Origin: an uncultured Candidatus Actinomarina sp.
Lineage (GTDB): Bacteria; Actinomycetota; Acidimicrobiia; Actinomarinales; Actinomarinaceae
NCBI GenBank assembly: GCA_902576605.1
Contig: CACGVI010000007.1
Location: 1-46,365, forward strand
Direction of reading: 5' to 3'
DNA length: 46,365 bases
A program made the translations under genes and the position numbers. Positions 30,860-38,626 of this stretch are shown in pieces. Below the pieces are notes generated by a model. The model saw only the letters and a program-made list of their open reading frames with translations. It was not told the DNA's origin and ran no database searches. Within the stretch, counting starts at the first letter, position 1. The number at the start of each line of letters is the position of its first letter.

Positions 30860-31048
30860 ATGAGAGAAGTAACATCAAAAGATGGTCTTGGTGTTGGTAT
30901 TATCGGCCTAGGTGTAATGTATGCAATTTATCCATGGGCATCTTCTGAAATGGCAGGAGACGCAGCCTTTGGTATGTTGTCAGGGTTATGCTTAGTTGCA
31001 AGTTTACTTACAGTACTCTGTGGGTTAGCTGTCCTAAGAGCAAAATAA
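30860..31048 (+). CDS. 62-aa two-helix membrane protein in the ECF operon
   Basis: Small membrane protein with two hydrophobic helices (about residues 10-26 and 37-57) and a basic end LRAK. A very good Shine-Dalgarno (AGGAGG, 7 nt before the ATG) and its place 13 nt after the S component and 12 nt before the phosphorylase gene support a real, probably well-translated gene. It could be an accessory or stabilising subunit of the transporter. The family is not recognised. Confidence 0.75.
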   Translation: MREVTSKDGLGVGIIGLGVMYAIYPWASSEMAGDAAFGMLSGLCLVASLLTVLCGLAVLRAK

Positions 31049-31060
31049 GTCCAAAAGTAA

Positions 31061-31804
31061 ATGGAAGCTGTTCAGAAAATTGAACAAGTTAAACATTTAC
31101 CTATAAAATTTGGAGAAGTCGCCCGGTACGTAATAGTGCCGGGCGATCCCAATAGGGTCCCTGTTATAGCTGAGTCTCTTGAAAATGTAATCAACCAGGG
31201 ACAAAATAGAGAATTTAATGCATATAAAGGTACGTATAAGGGTATTGACGTATCTGTTGTATCAACTGGAATTGGGTGTCCATCTACAGCAATTGCTGTA
31301 GAAGAGTTATCTCACATTGGTGCTGAAGTATTTATTAGGATTGGGACGTCTGGATCTGTTGATAAATCAGCAAAAAAAGGAGATATTTTTATTGCTACAG
31401 CAGCTGTTAGAGATGATGGAACATCAAAGCAGTACATACCAATTGAATTTCCAGCAATAGCATCACACAATGTTGTTAGCAGTTTAATTAAAGCTTCAAA
31501 AGATTTAAATATTGATTCAAAAGTCGGAATATGTCAATCAAAAGACTCTTTTTTTGGAGAAACAGAACCAGACAGAATGCCTGTCGCTCCATACTTAGAT
31601 TTCAAATGGAAGTCGTGGCAAGAAGGGGGCGTTGGTGCTTCTGAAATGGAAGCTGCAACCTTATTCACTTTATCACAAATTAAAAGAATAGAAGCCGGAG
31701 CAATTTTAGCAATAGAAACATCAGATAAAGAAACGATAAAGAAGATGACAGAAATAGTTTTAGAGAGTATAACTTATATTGAAGGGGAAAGAAATGTCAG
31801 CTAA
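31061..31804 (+). CDS. Uridine phosphorylase family protein, copy 1
   Basis: Nucleoside phosphorylase of 247 aa. It uses phosphate to split a nucleoside into base and ribose-1-phosphate. VPGDPNRV, STGIGCPSTAIAVEEL, RIGTSGS and SEMEAATLF are the family motifs for phosphate, ribose and base binding. Its end overlaps the second copy by 11 nt. The pair lies between the S component and EcfT genes, so imported nucleoside would be cleaved at once. Exact base specificity is not decidable by eye. Confidence 0.9.
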   Translation: MEAVQKIEQVKHLPIKFGEVARYVIVPGDPNRVPVIAESLENVINQGQNREFNAYKGTYKGIDVSVVSTGIGCPSTAIAVEELSHIGAEVFIRIGTSGSVDKSAKKGDIFIATAAVRDDGTSKQYIPIEFPAIASHNVVSSLIKASKDLNIDSKVGICQSKDSFFGETEPDRMPVAPYLDFKWKSWQEGGVGASEMEAATLFTLSQIKRIEAGAILAIETSDKETIKKMTEIVLESITYIEGERNVS

Positions 31805-32585
31805 TGAAGAAAAAACAAAATCAGGATTACTAGACGTAGACCTTCAATATCATGTCCAACTAAAAACTGGAGATGTATCAGACTTTGTAATATTACCCGG
31901 TGATCCAGGAAGGGTCGAATTTATAGCTGAGCACTTTGACTCGGCAACACTAGTAGCAGATAATAGAGAATACAAAACTATGACCGGTGTTTATAAGGGT
32001 CGCTCTGTTTCTGTAACATCAACCGGAATTGGATGTCCATCAACTGCGATCGCTGTAGAAGAATTAGCAAACGTAGGTGCAAAAACATTTGTGAGACTTG
32101 GAACTTCAGGAGCTATGCAAGAATACACGCGAGTAGGAGATAAAGTTATAGCAACAGGTGCTGTCAGATATGAAGGTACATCAGTGCAATACATGCCTAT
32201 AGAATTTCCGGCAGTGGCTTCGCATGATATGGTTTCCGCGTTAATTCAATCAGCAAATGAAGCCGAATTAAATCACCATATAGGGATTGTGCAGTCAAAA
32301 GATTCATTCTACGGACAACACAATCCGGAAGGAATGCCTATCGCCTCAGAATTGCTTCAAAAATGGGACGCATGGGTTAAAGGAGGAGTTCTCTGCTCAG
32401 AAATGGAAGCTGCAACATTATTTGTAGTCGGCTCTTATAGAAAATTAAGGACAGGAGCAGTTCTTTTAGTTGCTGGAGACCAAGCCAAACAAGAATCTTT
32501 AACGAAAGAAGAATACAAAGCAAATATGACAGAATCAATTAATATGATACTTGAATCAAGTTTACAAATTGAGGAAGGTTCATAA
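31794..32585 (+). CDS. Uridine phosphorylase family protein, copy 2
   Basis: I take ATG 31794 as start rather than the TTG at 31779, because AGGGGA lies 8 nt upstream of it. The protein has 263 aa. LPGDPGRV, STGIGCPSTAIAVEEL, RLGTSGAM, KDSFYGQHNPEGMP and SEMEAATLF mark the family. It is a clear tandem paralogue of the preceding gene but differs in the substrate loop (QHNPEGMP against ETEPDRMP) and at the C-terminus, suggesting different specificity or a mixed hexamer. It overlaps ecfT by TAATG. Confidence 0.9.
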   Translation: MSANEEKTKSGLLDVDLQYHVQLKTGDVSDFVILPGDPGRVEFIAEHFDSATLVADNREYKTMTGVYKGRSVSVTSTGIGCPSTAIAVEELANVGAKTFVRLGTSGAMQEYTRVGDKVIATGAVRYEGTSVQYMPIEFPAVASHDMVSALIQSANEAELNHHIGIVQSKDSFYGQHNPEGMPIASELLQKWDAWVKGGVLCSEMEAATLFVVGSYRKLRTGAVLLVAGDQAKQESLTKEEYKANMTESINMILESSLQIEEGS

Positions 32586-33484
32586 TGGCAAGAGTACCAG
32601 TTGGAGCATACGTTCCAGGCGATTCTTTCTTTCACAGAGCTCATCCGTTTGTAAAGTTTTACTGGGTTGGCTCATTTGTAATATTTTGTTTTTTTAACAA
32701 AAATCCCTATGTGAATTATTCGCTAACTTTAATTGGTTTAGTATTCGTTGTTCTTACAAAAACTTTTCCAAGTTATGTAAGAGCTATGGTTATTTTCTTT
32801 CCTGCGGCATTTGCAATGATATTTCTTCAATCGATTGTCCCTCCAGCAGTATTCGATAATCCAGAACTATTAGCAGAACTTGGCCCCTTTTCTTTGTACA
32901 CTGAGTCAATTATTTATGGGATGCTTTTTAGTAGTCGCATTTTATGCATATGTACATGGTCTATATTAATGTTGATGACTTTACATCCTGGAGAATTGTC
33001 TTCAGCGTTACAAAAAGCTCGTGTACCCTATACAGTAAATTTCATGATAACAACAACTTTGCAACTAATCCCTATTCTTCAAAGAGAATTTGGAATTATT
33101 TTATCTGCACAAAAATCAAGAGCAATGGAAGCTCAAGGATTTAAAGCTTTGTTACCATCAATAATTCCAGTTTTTGCTGGAGCAATCGATAGGGTCTCTC
33201 AACTATCTATGAGTCTAGAAACGAGAGCTTTCGGCGCTAACAAAGAAAGAACACTATTGAGGTATAAAGAATTTACGACAAAAGAAACAGTATTGTCAAT
33301 TCTTTCTCTAGCACCAATTGTTCTTGTATTTTATGGAAGGGCAAACTTTAATGCATTTGTGCCATTGGAAGGGTTTTCATTATCTCCTTTTGCTGGTTCT
33401 TTCATTGTAATTTTTTGTGGTACAGCATTTTTATCTATAATTTTCGGTGCAACTTTTGCCATAAGGCTTCTTGGTAAGAAGTAG
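32585..33484 (+). CDS. ecfT: ECF transporter transmembrane scaffold EcfT
   Basis: Membrane protein of 299 aa that couples the ATPases to the S component. The N-terminus FFHRAHPFVKF is typical of EcfT, and the two coupling-helix Ala-Arg-Gly-like motifs appear as KSRAMEAQGF and LETRAFGA before the last helix. Its presence completes a dedicated (group I) ECF system. It overlaps the second phosphorylase gene (TAATG). Confidence 0.9.
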   Translation: MARVPVGAYVPGDSFFHRAHPFVKFYWVGSFVIFCFFNKNPYVNYSLTLIGLVFVVLTKTFPSYVRAMVIFFPAAFAMIFLQSIVPPAVFDNPELLAELGPFSLYTESIIYGMLFSSRILCICTWSILMLMTLHPGELSSALQKARVPYTVNFMITTTLQLIPILQREFGIILSAQKSRAMEAQGFKALLPSIIPVFAGAIDRVSQLSMSLETRAFGANKERTLLRYKEFTTKETVLSILSLAPIVLVFYGRANFNAFVPLEGFSLSPFAGSFIVIFCGTAFLSIIFGATFAIRLLGKK

Positions 33485-33492
33485 TAAACTAA

Positions 33493-34770
33493 TTGACTCA
33501 AACAAGCTCTGAATATATAAAAGAAAACTTTGTCTTTAATTACACAATGTTTATTTTAGATAGCATTGGTTTTGGCTCTGCTTTTGCATTACTTATACCA
33601 TTGAGCTACACACCTGACGTAGCCTTTGAAATATCAGGAGCATGGTTTGCTGCTCCATCTGTAATAATAATATTTTATTTCTTAAATATTTTTGGACAAT
33701 TTATTTCTTCATCAAATAGAAAAAAAGAAGAAGATTCGAAGCTTGATGTAATTAAATGGGGAATTCTAGAAAGATTAGGATTCGTACTTATTTATTTAAC
33801 TTTAAATTATTTTCTAGATTCTTCACTAATACTTGCATTTTTTCTTATTACTTATGGAATTTTTGTATATAGTTCTGGAGCAATTCTCCCTGCTTACTTT
33901 GATTTAGTTTCTAGAGTACTTTATAAACATAGGGCAATATTTTTTGCAGCAAACCTCACTACAGGATCATTAGCCGGTTTTTTAGTATCTAGATATGTTG
34001 ATTTTAGAATTCAAGAAAAAGGCTTGGTTGAGGGCTTTTCAGACGGTTTGTTAGTAGTAATTGCTATAACTTCATTATCATTAATTCCTTTAATTTTAAT
34101 TAAAGAGCCAAAAGGAATTGCTCAAAAAAAGAAGAAATTAAATGTATTAATAATTAAAAACAAATTAAACGATTGGTATGAAATATATAAAAATAGTAAA
34201 GATGTAAGAGCTATTGCATTATCAAATATTGTTAGTGTAGTTCCTGAATCTATTACTCCATTTTTTACAATATGGCTAATTAGTTATTACCAATTAGATT
34301 CAGCAAAAATTGGGATATGGGTTACCTTACTGTTAATAAGTCAAAGTATAGGAAGTTTTATAGTTCCAATTCTCGCCTCAAGACTAGGATTCAAAACTAC
34401 ATATATTTGCGGATTATTTTTTCATTTTATAGCCAGCATGCTGTTTATATTGAATCCTTTGACATTCCAAAATCTAATATTTATTTTTGCAGGATTGGGT
34501 TCCGGAACATTTGTAACATCGCAAAGCAATATTTCAGTAGAGATTGGAAAAGTTGGAGATGCGGGTAACACAAATGCAATGTTGACTGCGTTTAGATTAC
34601 CAGGCCTTATTTTAGGTCCATTTATATTTGCATATTTTGTGAATTTAGGAAATATAACTTCTTTCTTATTTGTATCTTTAGGATCATCACTACTTGGTAT
34701 TTCTATAATGCGATATAAAATGAAAAATAAAATATTTCCGCAAGTTAGATTCTGGAGTAAAGACTCTTAA
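33493..34770 (+). CDS. MFS transporter, end of the ECF operon
   Basis: Membrane protein of 425 aa with about 11-12 helices and a central polar loop (EPKGIAQKKKKLN). The start is TTG, 8 nt after the ecfT stop, with weak ribosome-binding sequence. It is an MFS-type protein with no clear motif for substrate. Its position suggests import or export of a product or related compound of the ECF pathway, for example the free base. The end overlaps the converging 90-aa gene by 4 bp. Confidence 0.7.
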   Translation: MTQTSSEYIKENFVFNYTMFILDSIGFGSAFALLIPLSYTPDVAFEISGAWFAAPSVIIIFYFLNIFGQFISSSNRKKEEDSKLDVIKWGILERLGFVLIYLTLNYFLDSSLILAFFLITYGIFVYSSGAILPAYFDLVSRVLYKHRAIFFAANLTTGSLAGFLVSRYVDFRIQEKGLVEGFSDGLLVVIAITSLSLIPLILIKEPKGIAQKKKKLNVLIIKNKLNDWYEIYKNSKDVRAIALSNIVSVVPESITPFFTIWLISYYQLDSAKIGIWVTLLLISQSIGSFIVPILASRLGFKTTYICGLFFHFIASMLFILNPLTFQNLIFIFAGLGSGTFVTSQSNISVEIGKVGDAGNTNAMLTAFRLPGLILGPFIFAYFVNLGNITSFLFVSLGSSLLGISIMRYKMKNKIFPQVRFWSKDS

Positions 34771-35039
34771 TTTCTCCCTTTGTATAAAAAAGCAAGACCA
34801 GCAATTAGAAGAATTACAGAAAGATATAAATAAACACCGAATACCGACCCAACTGCTGCAATCGTAACTAACCCAAACCCTGTTCTCTGATCATTGTTGT
34901 AAGAGGGTAAGTAATAAAAAATTTTGTTTAAGATGTGATTTTTATCTTTTATCCTTTTTTCATCTATCCAAAATACAATAAAAATAATCACAAATGTTGC
35001 CAACAAAATGAGCTGTTCTCTTAAGGGTAAAACAACCAT
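34767..35039 (-). CDS. Small membrane protein, 90 aa
   Basis: Two predicted helices (about residues 8-24 and 57-84) separated by a polar, Lys/Asn-rich loop. The ATG overlaps the ribokinase stop, so it is translationally coupled to ribokinase. Family not recognised. Confidence 0.6.
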   Translation of the reverse strand: MVVLPLREQLILLATFVIIFIVFWIDEKRIKDKNHILNKIFYYLPSYNNDQRTGFGLVTIAAVGSVFGVYLYLSVILLIAGLAFLYKGRN

Positions 35040-35914
35040 TATATTGAATATGAAGACTGGGTGCCAGGTCTAGTCACAGAATCAGAAGCTTTTTCAACAC
35101 CAATTTTTATTGCCTCTTTAGTTGTATATCCTGATGCTATTCCGTATGAAAAGGCACCAACAAAAGCATCTCCGGCACCTGTAGTATCAATGGCATTAAC
35201 TTCTGGAGCTTTAATCTTTATCACAGAACCTTCTTTATTGACATAGGCAGCTCCTTCTTCACCGAGTGTAACAATTAAATTTGATTCAATAGAATTAGAG
35301 TACTTAATTAAATTTGAATCATCAAATGCATTTAATCCTGAAATAGTTTCGAATTCTACCTCATTTGGGATAAACCAATCTGTAGAGTCTAAAAGAATTT
35401 GTGATGGGATTTTTGCCGGTGCTGGATTTAAAATTGTTGTAATGCTGTTGGCCTTGGCATACTGAAAAACTTTTTCAGTTACTTCAAGTGGAATTTCAAA
35501 TTGTCCAATTATGACCTCTAAATCTTCTATTTTTTTTATAGCTTCTATTGCATCATCACCATTAATTAAATCATTTGCACCAGACACAACAATAATCCTG
35601 TTTTGCCCTGAGCCATCAACCCATATTGGAGCAACCCCACTTGATCCAGGCACTCTTTGAATAAAGTCAACATTAACGCCGCTTTTTTTATAATTATCTA
35701 TAGTCATATCTGCATACACATCATCACCTAAGCAGGTTATCATATATGTTTCAGCGCCCATAAGCCCTGCCATAACGGCTTGATTTGCTCCCTTCCCGCC
35801 AAAACCCATTTTGTATTCATTTCCAAAAACAGTTTCGCCGTCAGATGGGATACTATTTACATAAGCAATTTGATCAATATTAGAGCTACCAACGATACAG
35901 ATTTTTGAAGCCAT
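35039..35914 (-). CDS. rbsK: Ribokinase
   Basis: PfkB-family kinase of 291 aa phosphorylating ribose at O5. GFGGKGANQAVMAGLMGA and DTTGAGDAFVGAF are typical of true ribokinases, and VGSSNIDQIAYV is the usual start. I choose the ATG at 35914, not 36031: a TATAAT box sits exactly 6 nt upstream, and the longer reading would overlap the divergent Qng1 gene. Its neighbours release ribose from nucleosides, which this enzyme can feed to the pentose-phosphate pathway. Confidence 0.9.
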   Translation of the reverse strand: MASKICIVGSSNIDQIAYVNSIPSDGETVFGNEYKMGFGGKGANQAVMAGLMGAETYMITCLGDDVYADMTIDNYKKSGVNVDFIQRVPGSSGVAPIWVDGSGQNRIIVVSGANDLINGDDAIEAIKKIEDLEVIIGQFEIPLEVTEKVFQYAKANSITTILNPAPAKIPSQILLDSTDWFIPNEVEFETISGLNAFDDSNLIKYSNSIESNLIVTLGEEGAAYVNKEGSVIKIKAPEVNAIDTTGAGDAFVGAFSYGIASGYTTKEAIKIGVEKASDSVTRPGTQSSYSI

Positions 35915-35920
35915 GCAAGA

Positions 35921-35926
35921 ATTATA
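35921..35926 (-). promoter_or_regulatory. Leaderless -10 box for ribokinase
   Basis: TATAAT on the minus strand, exactly 6 nt before the ATG chosen for rbsK. It decides the start codon. Confidence 0.6.
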
Positions 35927-35963
35927 AAAATATTTTATTGTTTTATCTACTATGATTTGATTT

Positions 35964-36944
35964 ATGGGTATTAATTGGGAGTCAAAAGTTTTGAGCTCGG
36001 TAGGGAATGTTATTGACAATGCACAACACATATCAGTGAGCGAAAAACATATAGAAACAGTTGCTGATTGGTTAGCATATGAAGAGTTTGGATTTCCTAA
36101 AAATAATCAAACAAATAAAAATCCGGAAAATTTTATTCGAACAACAATGCTTATTAATACTTTAAACTTTGCGTTTACTGATTTTGACACTTCAATTAAG
36201 TATGCAATAGAGCGAGATGGCCATGTACTTTCAGACAGTGAAGCCATGTTTGCCCAAGTACATGAAGCAATAGATTCTGGAATTAACCTGCTTAATGGTG
36301 AAGTACTAGAAAAATTAACAATTGAAGAACTAGAAAAAATTTTCGAAGGAAATATTGAAATGCCAATGTTAAAAGAAAGAGTAGAAATATTAAATGCTGT
36401 AGGAACAAAACTTGTAGATAGCTATGAAGGGGATTGGTTAAACTTTATAAAAAGTTGCCCACGAAAACTTTATTCAAATGGTGAGGGGTTAATTGAAAGA
36501 TTAGTTTTAGAGTTTCCAAGATTCAATGATTCTTCGATTTATTTAGATAAAGAGGTAAATTTTTACAAATTAGCACAACTAGCATTCTGGGGTATTCATG
36601 GTGAACTTGCTCACTCAAATTACTTTAGAATTGAAGACATGGAATCTATGACAGCATTTGCAGACTATATTGTACCGGTTGCCCTTATTGTCATGAAAAT
36701 AACTCAATATTCAGAAGAGTTAGAAGAAAAAATTATGAATGGAAAAATGATAGAAAGAAACTCAACTGAAGAAATTGAGATACGTGCAGCTACAATATAT
36801 GCAACAGCAAAACTTACTGAGAGTGTGAACAGAAGAAGAAAAGATATCCAAAGTTTAATAATACCCCAACTTGATTACAGACTTTGGAAGCATTACCATG
36901 CAACACATTTTCCTCATCATTTAACCTACACAACAATGTATTAA
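35964..36944 (+). CDS. Queuosine salvage protein (DUF2419/Qng1-like N-glycosylase)
   Basis: Protein of 326 aa of the DUF2419 family, whose characterised members (Qng1) split queuosine 5'-phosphate to release queuine. Seen here are the N-terminal helical part (VADWLAYEEFGFP) and the typical C-terminal blocks FADYIVPVALIVM, EEIEIRAATIYA and IIPQLDYRLWKHYH, ending HHLTYTTMY. A TATGAT box lies 7 nt before the ATG. It is followed after 1 nt by a nucleoside hydrolase, and is divergent from ribokinase. This supports salvage of queuine, possibly from both the nucleotide and the nucleoside. No tgt gene is in the window. Confidence 0.82.
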   Translation: MGINWESKVLSSVGNVIDNAQHISVSEKHIETVADWLAYEEFGFPKNNQTNKNPENFIRTTMLINTLNFAFTDFDTSIKYAIERDGHVLSDSEAMFAQVHEAIDSGINLLNGEVLEKLTIEELEKIFEGNIEMPMLKERVEILNAVGTKLVDSYEGDWLNFIKSCPRKLYSNGEGLIERLVLEFPRFNDSSIYLDKEVNFYKLAQLAFWGIHGELAHSNYFRIEDMESMTAFADYIVPVALIVMKITQYSEELEEKIMNGKMIERNSTEEIEIRAATIYATAKLTESVNRRRKDIQSLIIPQLDYRLWKHYHATHFPHHLTYTTMY

Positions 36945-36945
36945 T

Positions 36946-37914
36946 ATGACAAAAAGAAAATTTTTTATAGATACCGATACTGCTTCTGATGATGCAGTTG
37001 CATTACTTATGGCTTTAGAGACACCAGACGTTGAAGTATTAGGTGTGAGTATCGTTTCAGGAAATATGCCTGTAGAACAAGGAAGCATCAATGCTCGATA
37101 CACCATTGAGCTATGCAAAAAAGATACACCTGTATATGTGGGCTACGACAAACCAATGATAAAAAAAAGAGAACATGCAGACTGGTTCCACGGTCCTGAT
37201 GGAATGGGTAATATGAATTATCCTGAACCAAAGTCTACAGCAAATAAATCTGACTATAAAGAAGTGTTAAATACATTAATCAACCAATACCCAAATGAAA
37301 TTACATTAGTTACCCTAGGTCCCTTAACAAATCTGGGACAATTTGTCTTGGAGTATCCCGAGTCGTATCAAAAAATAAAAGATATATATATTATGGGAGG
37401 TGCCTCTACTACAGTTGGAAATGTTACCCCAGCTGCCGAATACAATATTTGGTGTGACCCTGAAGCAGCTGAAATTGTTTTTAAATCTGGTCACCCTGAT
37501 ATCACAATGATTGGCTGGGAGCTTTGCAGAGGTGGGGCAAACTTGACAGAGGGTGAGATGGATTATGTATATAGTTTTGAGACTGCCAAAGGTGACTTTG
37601 CAATTGACTGTAACAAACATGCTTTAGATTCAAGCCAAAATTGGCTTGGTGATCCTGGTCTAGGTTTACCTGACCCAGTTGCAATGGCAGTTGCGTTAAA
37701 CGAAAAGGTTGTCGTTAAAGCAAGTAGACATCATGTAAAAATTGTATTAGATGGACCAGCGCGTGGAATGACAATAGTTGATGAACTAAATGTAGGTGAA
37801 AGCGAACCTCATATAGATGAAAATTGGTCGCATACCACAAAAAATATAAATGTTATTTGGGAAATCGACAACAAGGAGTGGAAAGAAACGCTATATCAAA
37901 CTTTAAAAAACTAG
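36946..37914 (+). CDS. Nucleoside hydrolase paralogue next to Qng1
   Basis: IUNH-fold protein of 322 aa with metal motif DTDTASDD (residues 9-16) and C-terminal LPDPVAMAVALN, in which Pro replaces the leaving-group His. It shares these deviations and several blocks with the gene at 16448, so they form a separate subfamily. It starts 1 nt after Qng1 in the same operon. IUNH-family enzymes that hydrolyse queuosine (QueK) are known from queuosine-salvage clusters, so a queuosine hydrolase is a reasonable hypothesis. It overlaps msrA by 4 bp (CTAG). Confidence 0.87.
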   Translation: MTKRKFFIDTDTASDDAVALLMALETPDVEVLGVSIVSGNMPVEQGSINARYTIELCKKDTPVYVGYDKPMIKKREHADWFHGPDGMGNMNYPEPKSTANKSDYKEVLNTLINQYPNEITLVTLGPLTNLGQFVLEYPESYQKIKDIYIMGGASTTVGNVTPAAEYNIWCDPEAAEIVFKSGHPDITMIGWELCRGGANLTEGEMDYVYSFETAKGDFAIDCNKHALDSSQNWLGDPGLGLPDPVAMAVALNEKVVVKASRHHVKIVLDGPARGMTIVDELNVGESEPHIDENWSHTTKNINVIWEIDNKEWKETLYQTLKN

Positions 37915-38513
37915 TCTTCATCCCAGGTCTCTTTTAAGTATCCTTTTCTTCCACTTGCCTCGGCATACATTTGGTAACGCATACTCTGTTTTTTATAGAA
38001 ATCTTGATGATATTCTTCAGCAATATAAAATGCTGGAGCATCAGTAATTGCAGTTACAATTGGCTTGCCAAATTTTCCAGAATTTTCTAACTCAGCTTTT
38101 GATTCCTCAGCTAGTTTTTTTTGGCTTTCTCCAACTGTAAATATCTCTGTTCTGTATTGAGTTCCAACATCGGCAAATTGATAATTTAATGCTGTAGGGT
38201 CAATATTTCTCCAAAAAACTTCTAATAACTCTTCATAACTAACTATTTCAGGATCATAAAGTACTTCAACAACTTCTGCGTGACCTGTTGTTCCAGTAGT
38301 TACTTCTTCATATGTTGGATTTTCTACGGTCCCGCCCATATACCCTGATGTTGCCTCAATAACACCATCCAAGTCTTCGAAAGGTGGCTCCATGCACCAA
38401 AAACAGCCTCCTGCAAAATAGGCTTTTTCATAACCTTCAGTCATATTTGTCTCCACTGTAGAAATAGAACATGATATTAATACTAATAACAAGGAGATTT
38501 TTAAATAACTCAT
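37911..38513 (-). CDS. msrA: Peptide methionine sulfoxide reductase MsrA, lipoprotein form
   Basis: Repairs oxidised methionine (S-sulfoxide) in proteins. The catalytic GCFWC is at residues 36-40 (nucleophile C37), with the family blocks GYMGG, HAEVVEV, NYQFADVGTQYR and EEYHQDFY. The N-terminus is unusual for MsrA: a lipoprotein signal peptide with lipobox LISC (C15) puts it outside the cell membrane, to protect exported proteins. Leaderless -10 box TAACAT. Confidence 0.93.
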   Translation of the reverse strand: MSYLKISLLLVLISCSISTVETNMTEGYEKAYFAGGCFWCMEPPFEDLDGVIEATSGYMGGTVENPTYEEVTTGTTGHAEVVEVLYDPEIVSYEELLEVFWRNIDPTALNYQFADVGTQYRTEIFTVGESQKKLAEESKAELENSGKFGKPIVTAITDAPAFYIAEEYHQDFYKKQSMRYQMYAEASGRKGYLKETWDED

Positions 38514-38519
38514 AAAATA

Positions 38520-38525
38520 ATGTTA
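38520..38525 (-). promoter_or_regulatory. Leaderless -10 box for msrA
   Basis: TAACAT on the minus strand, exactly 6 nt before the ATG. Confidence 0.45.
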
Positions 38526-38582
38526 TTGCTTAAATATCTAAAACCTAAATTAAAAAATAGTTTTAAAAATTTAAGTTAGATA

Positions 38583-38588
38583 TATAAT
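38583..38588 (+). promoter_or_regulatory. Probable -10 box of panB
   Basis: TATAAT about 38 nt before the panB start, giving a short leader. That leader holds a small CCTT/AAGG hairpin (38598-38613) just before the Shine-Dalgarno GGAGAGAGG. Confidence 0.4.
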
Positions 38589-38626
38589 TAAATTAATCCT
38601 TCGACCTGAAAGGCGGAGAGAGGAAT

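Noticed and set aside
31061-32585. Complementary loss of active-site residues between the two phosphorylase copies
   Set aside because: The substrate loops differ (ETEPDRMP against QHNPEGMP), but the second form resembles a common subfamily loop, so loss of function cannot be claimed from sequence alone.
35915-36031. N-terminal 39-residue extension of ribokinase in the ORF track
   Set aside because: It overlaps the divergent Qng1 coding start, has no ribokinase homology, and the downstream ATG has a TATAAT box at the exact leaderless distance.
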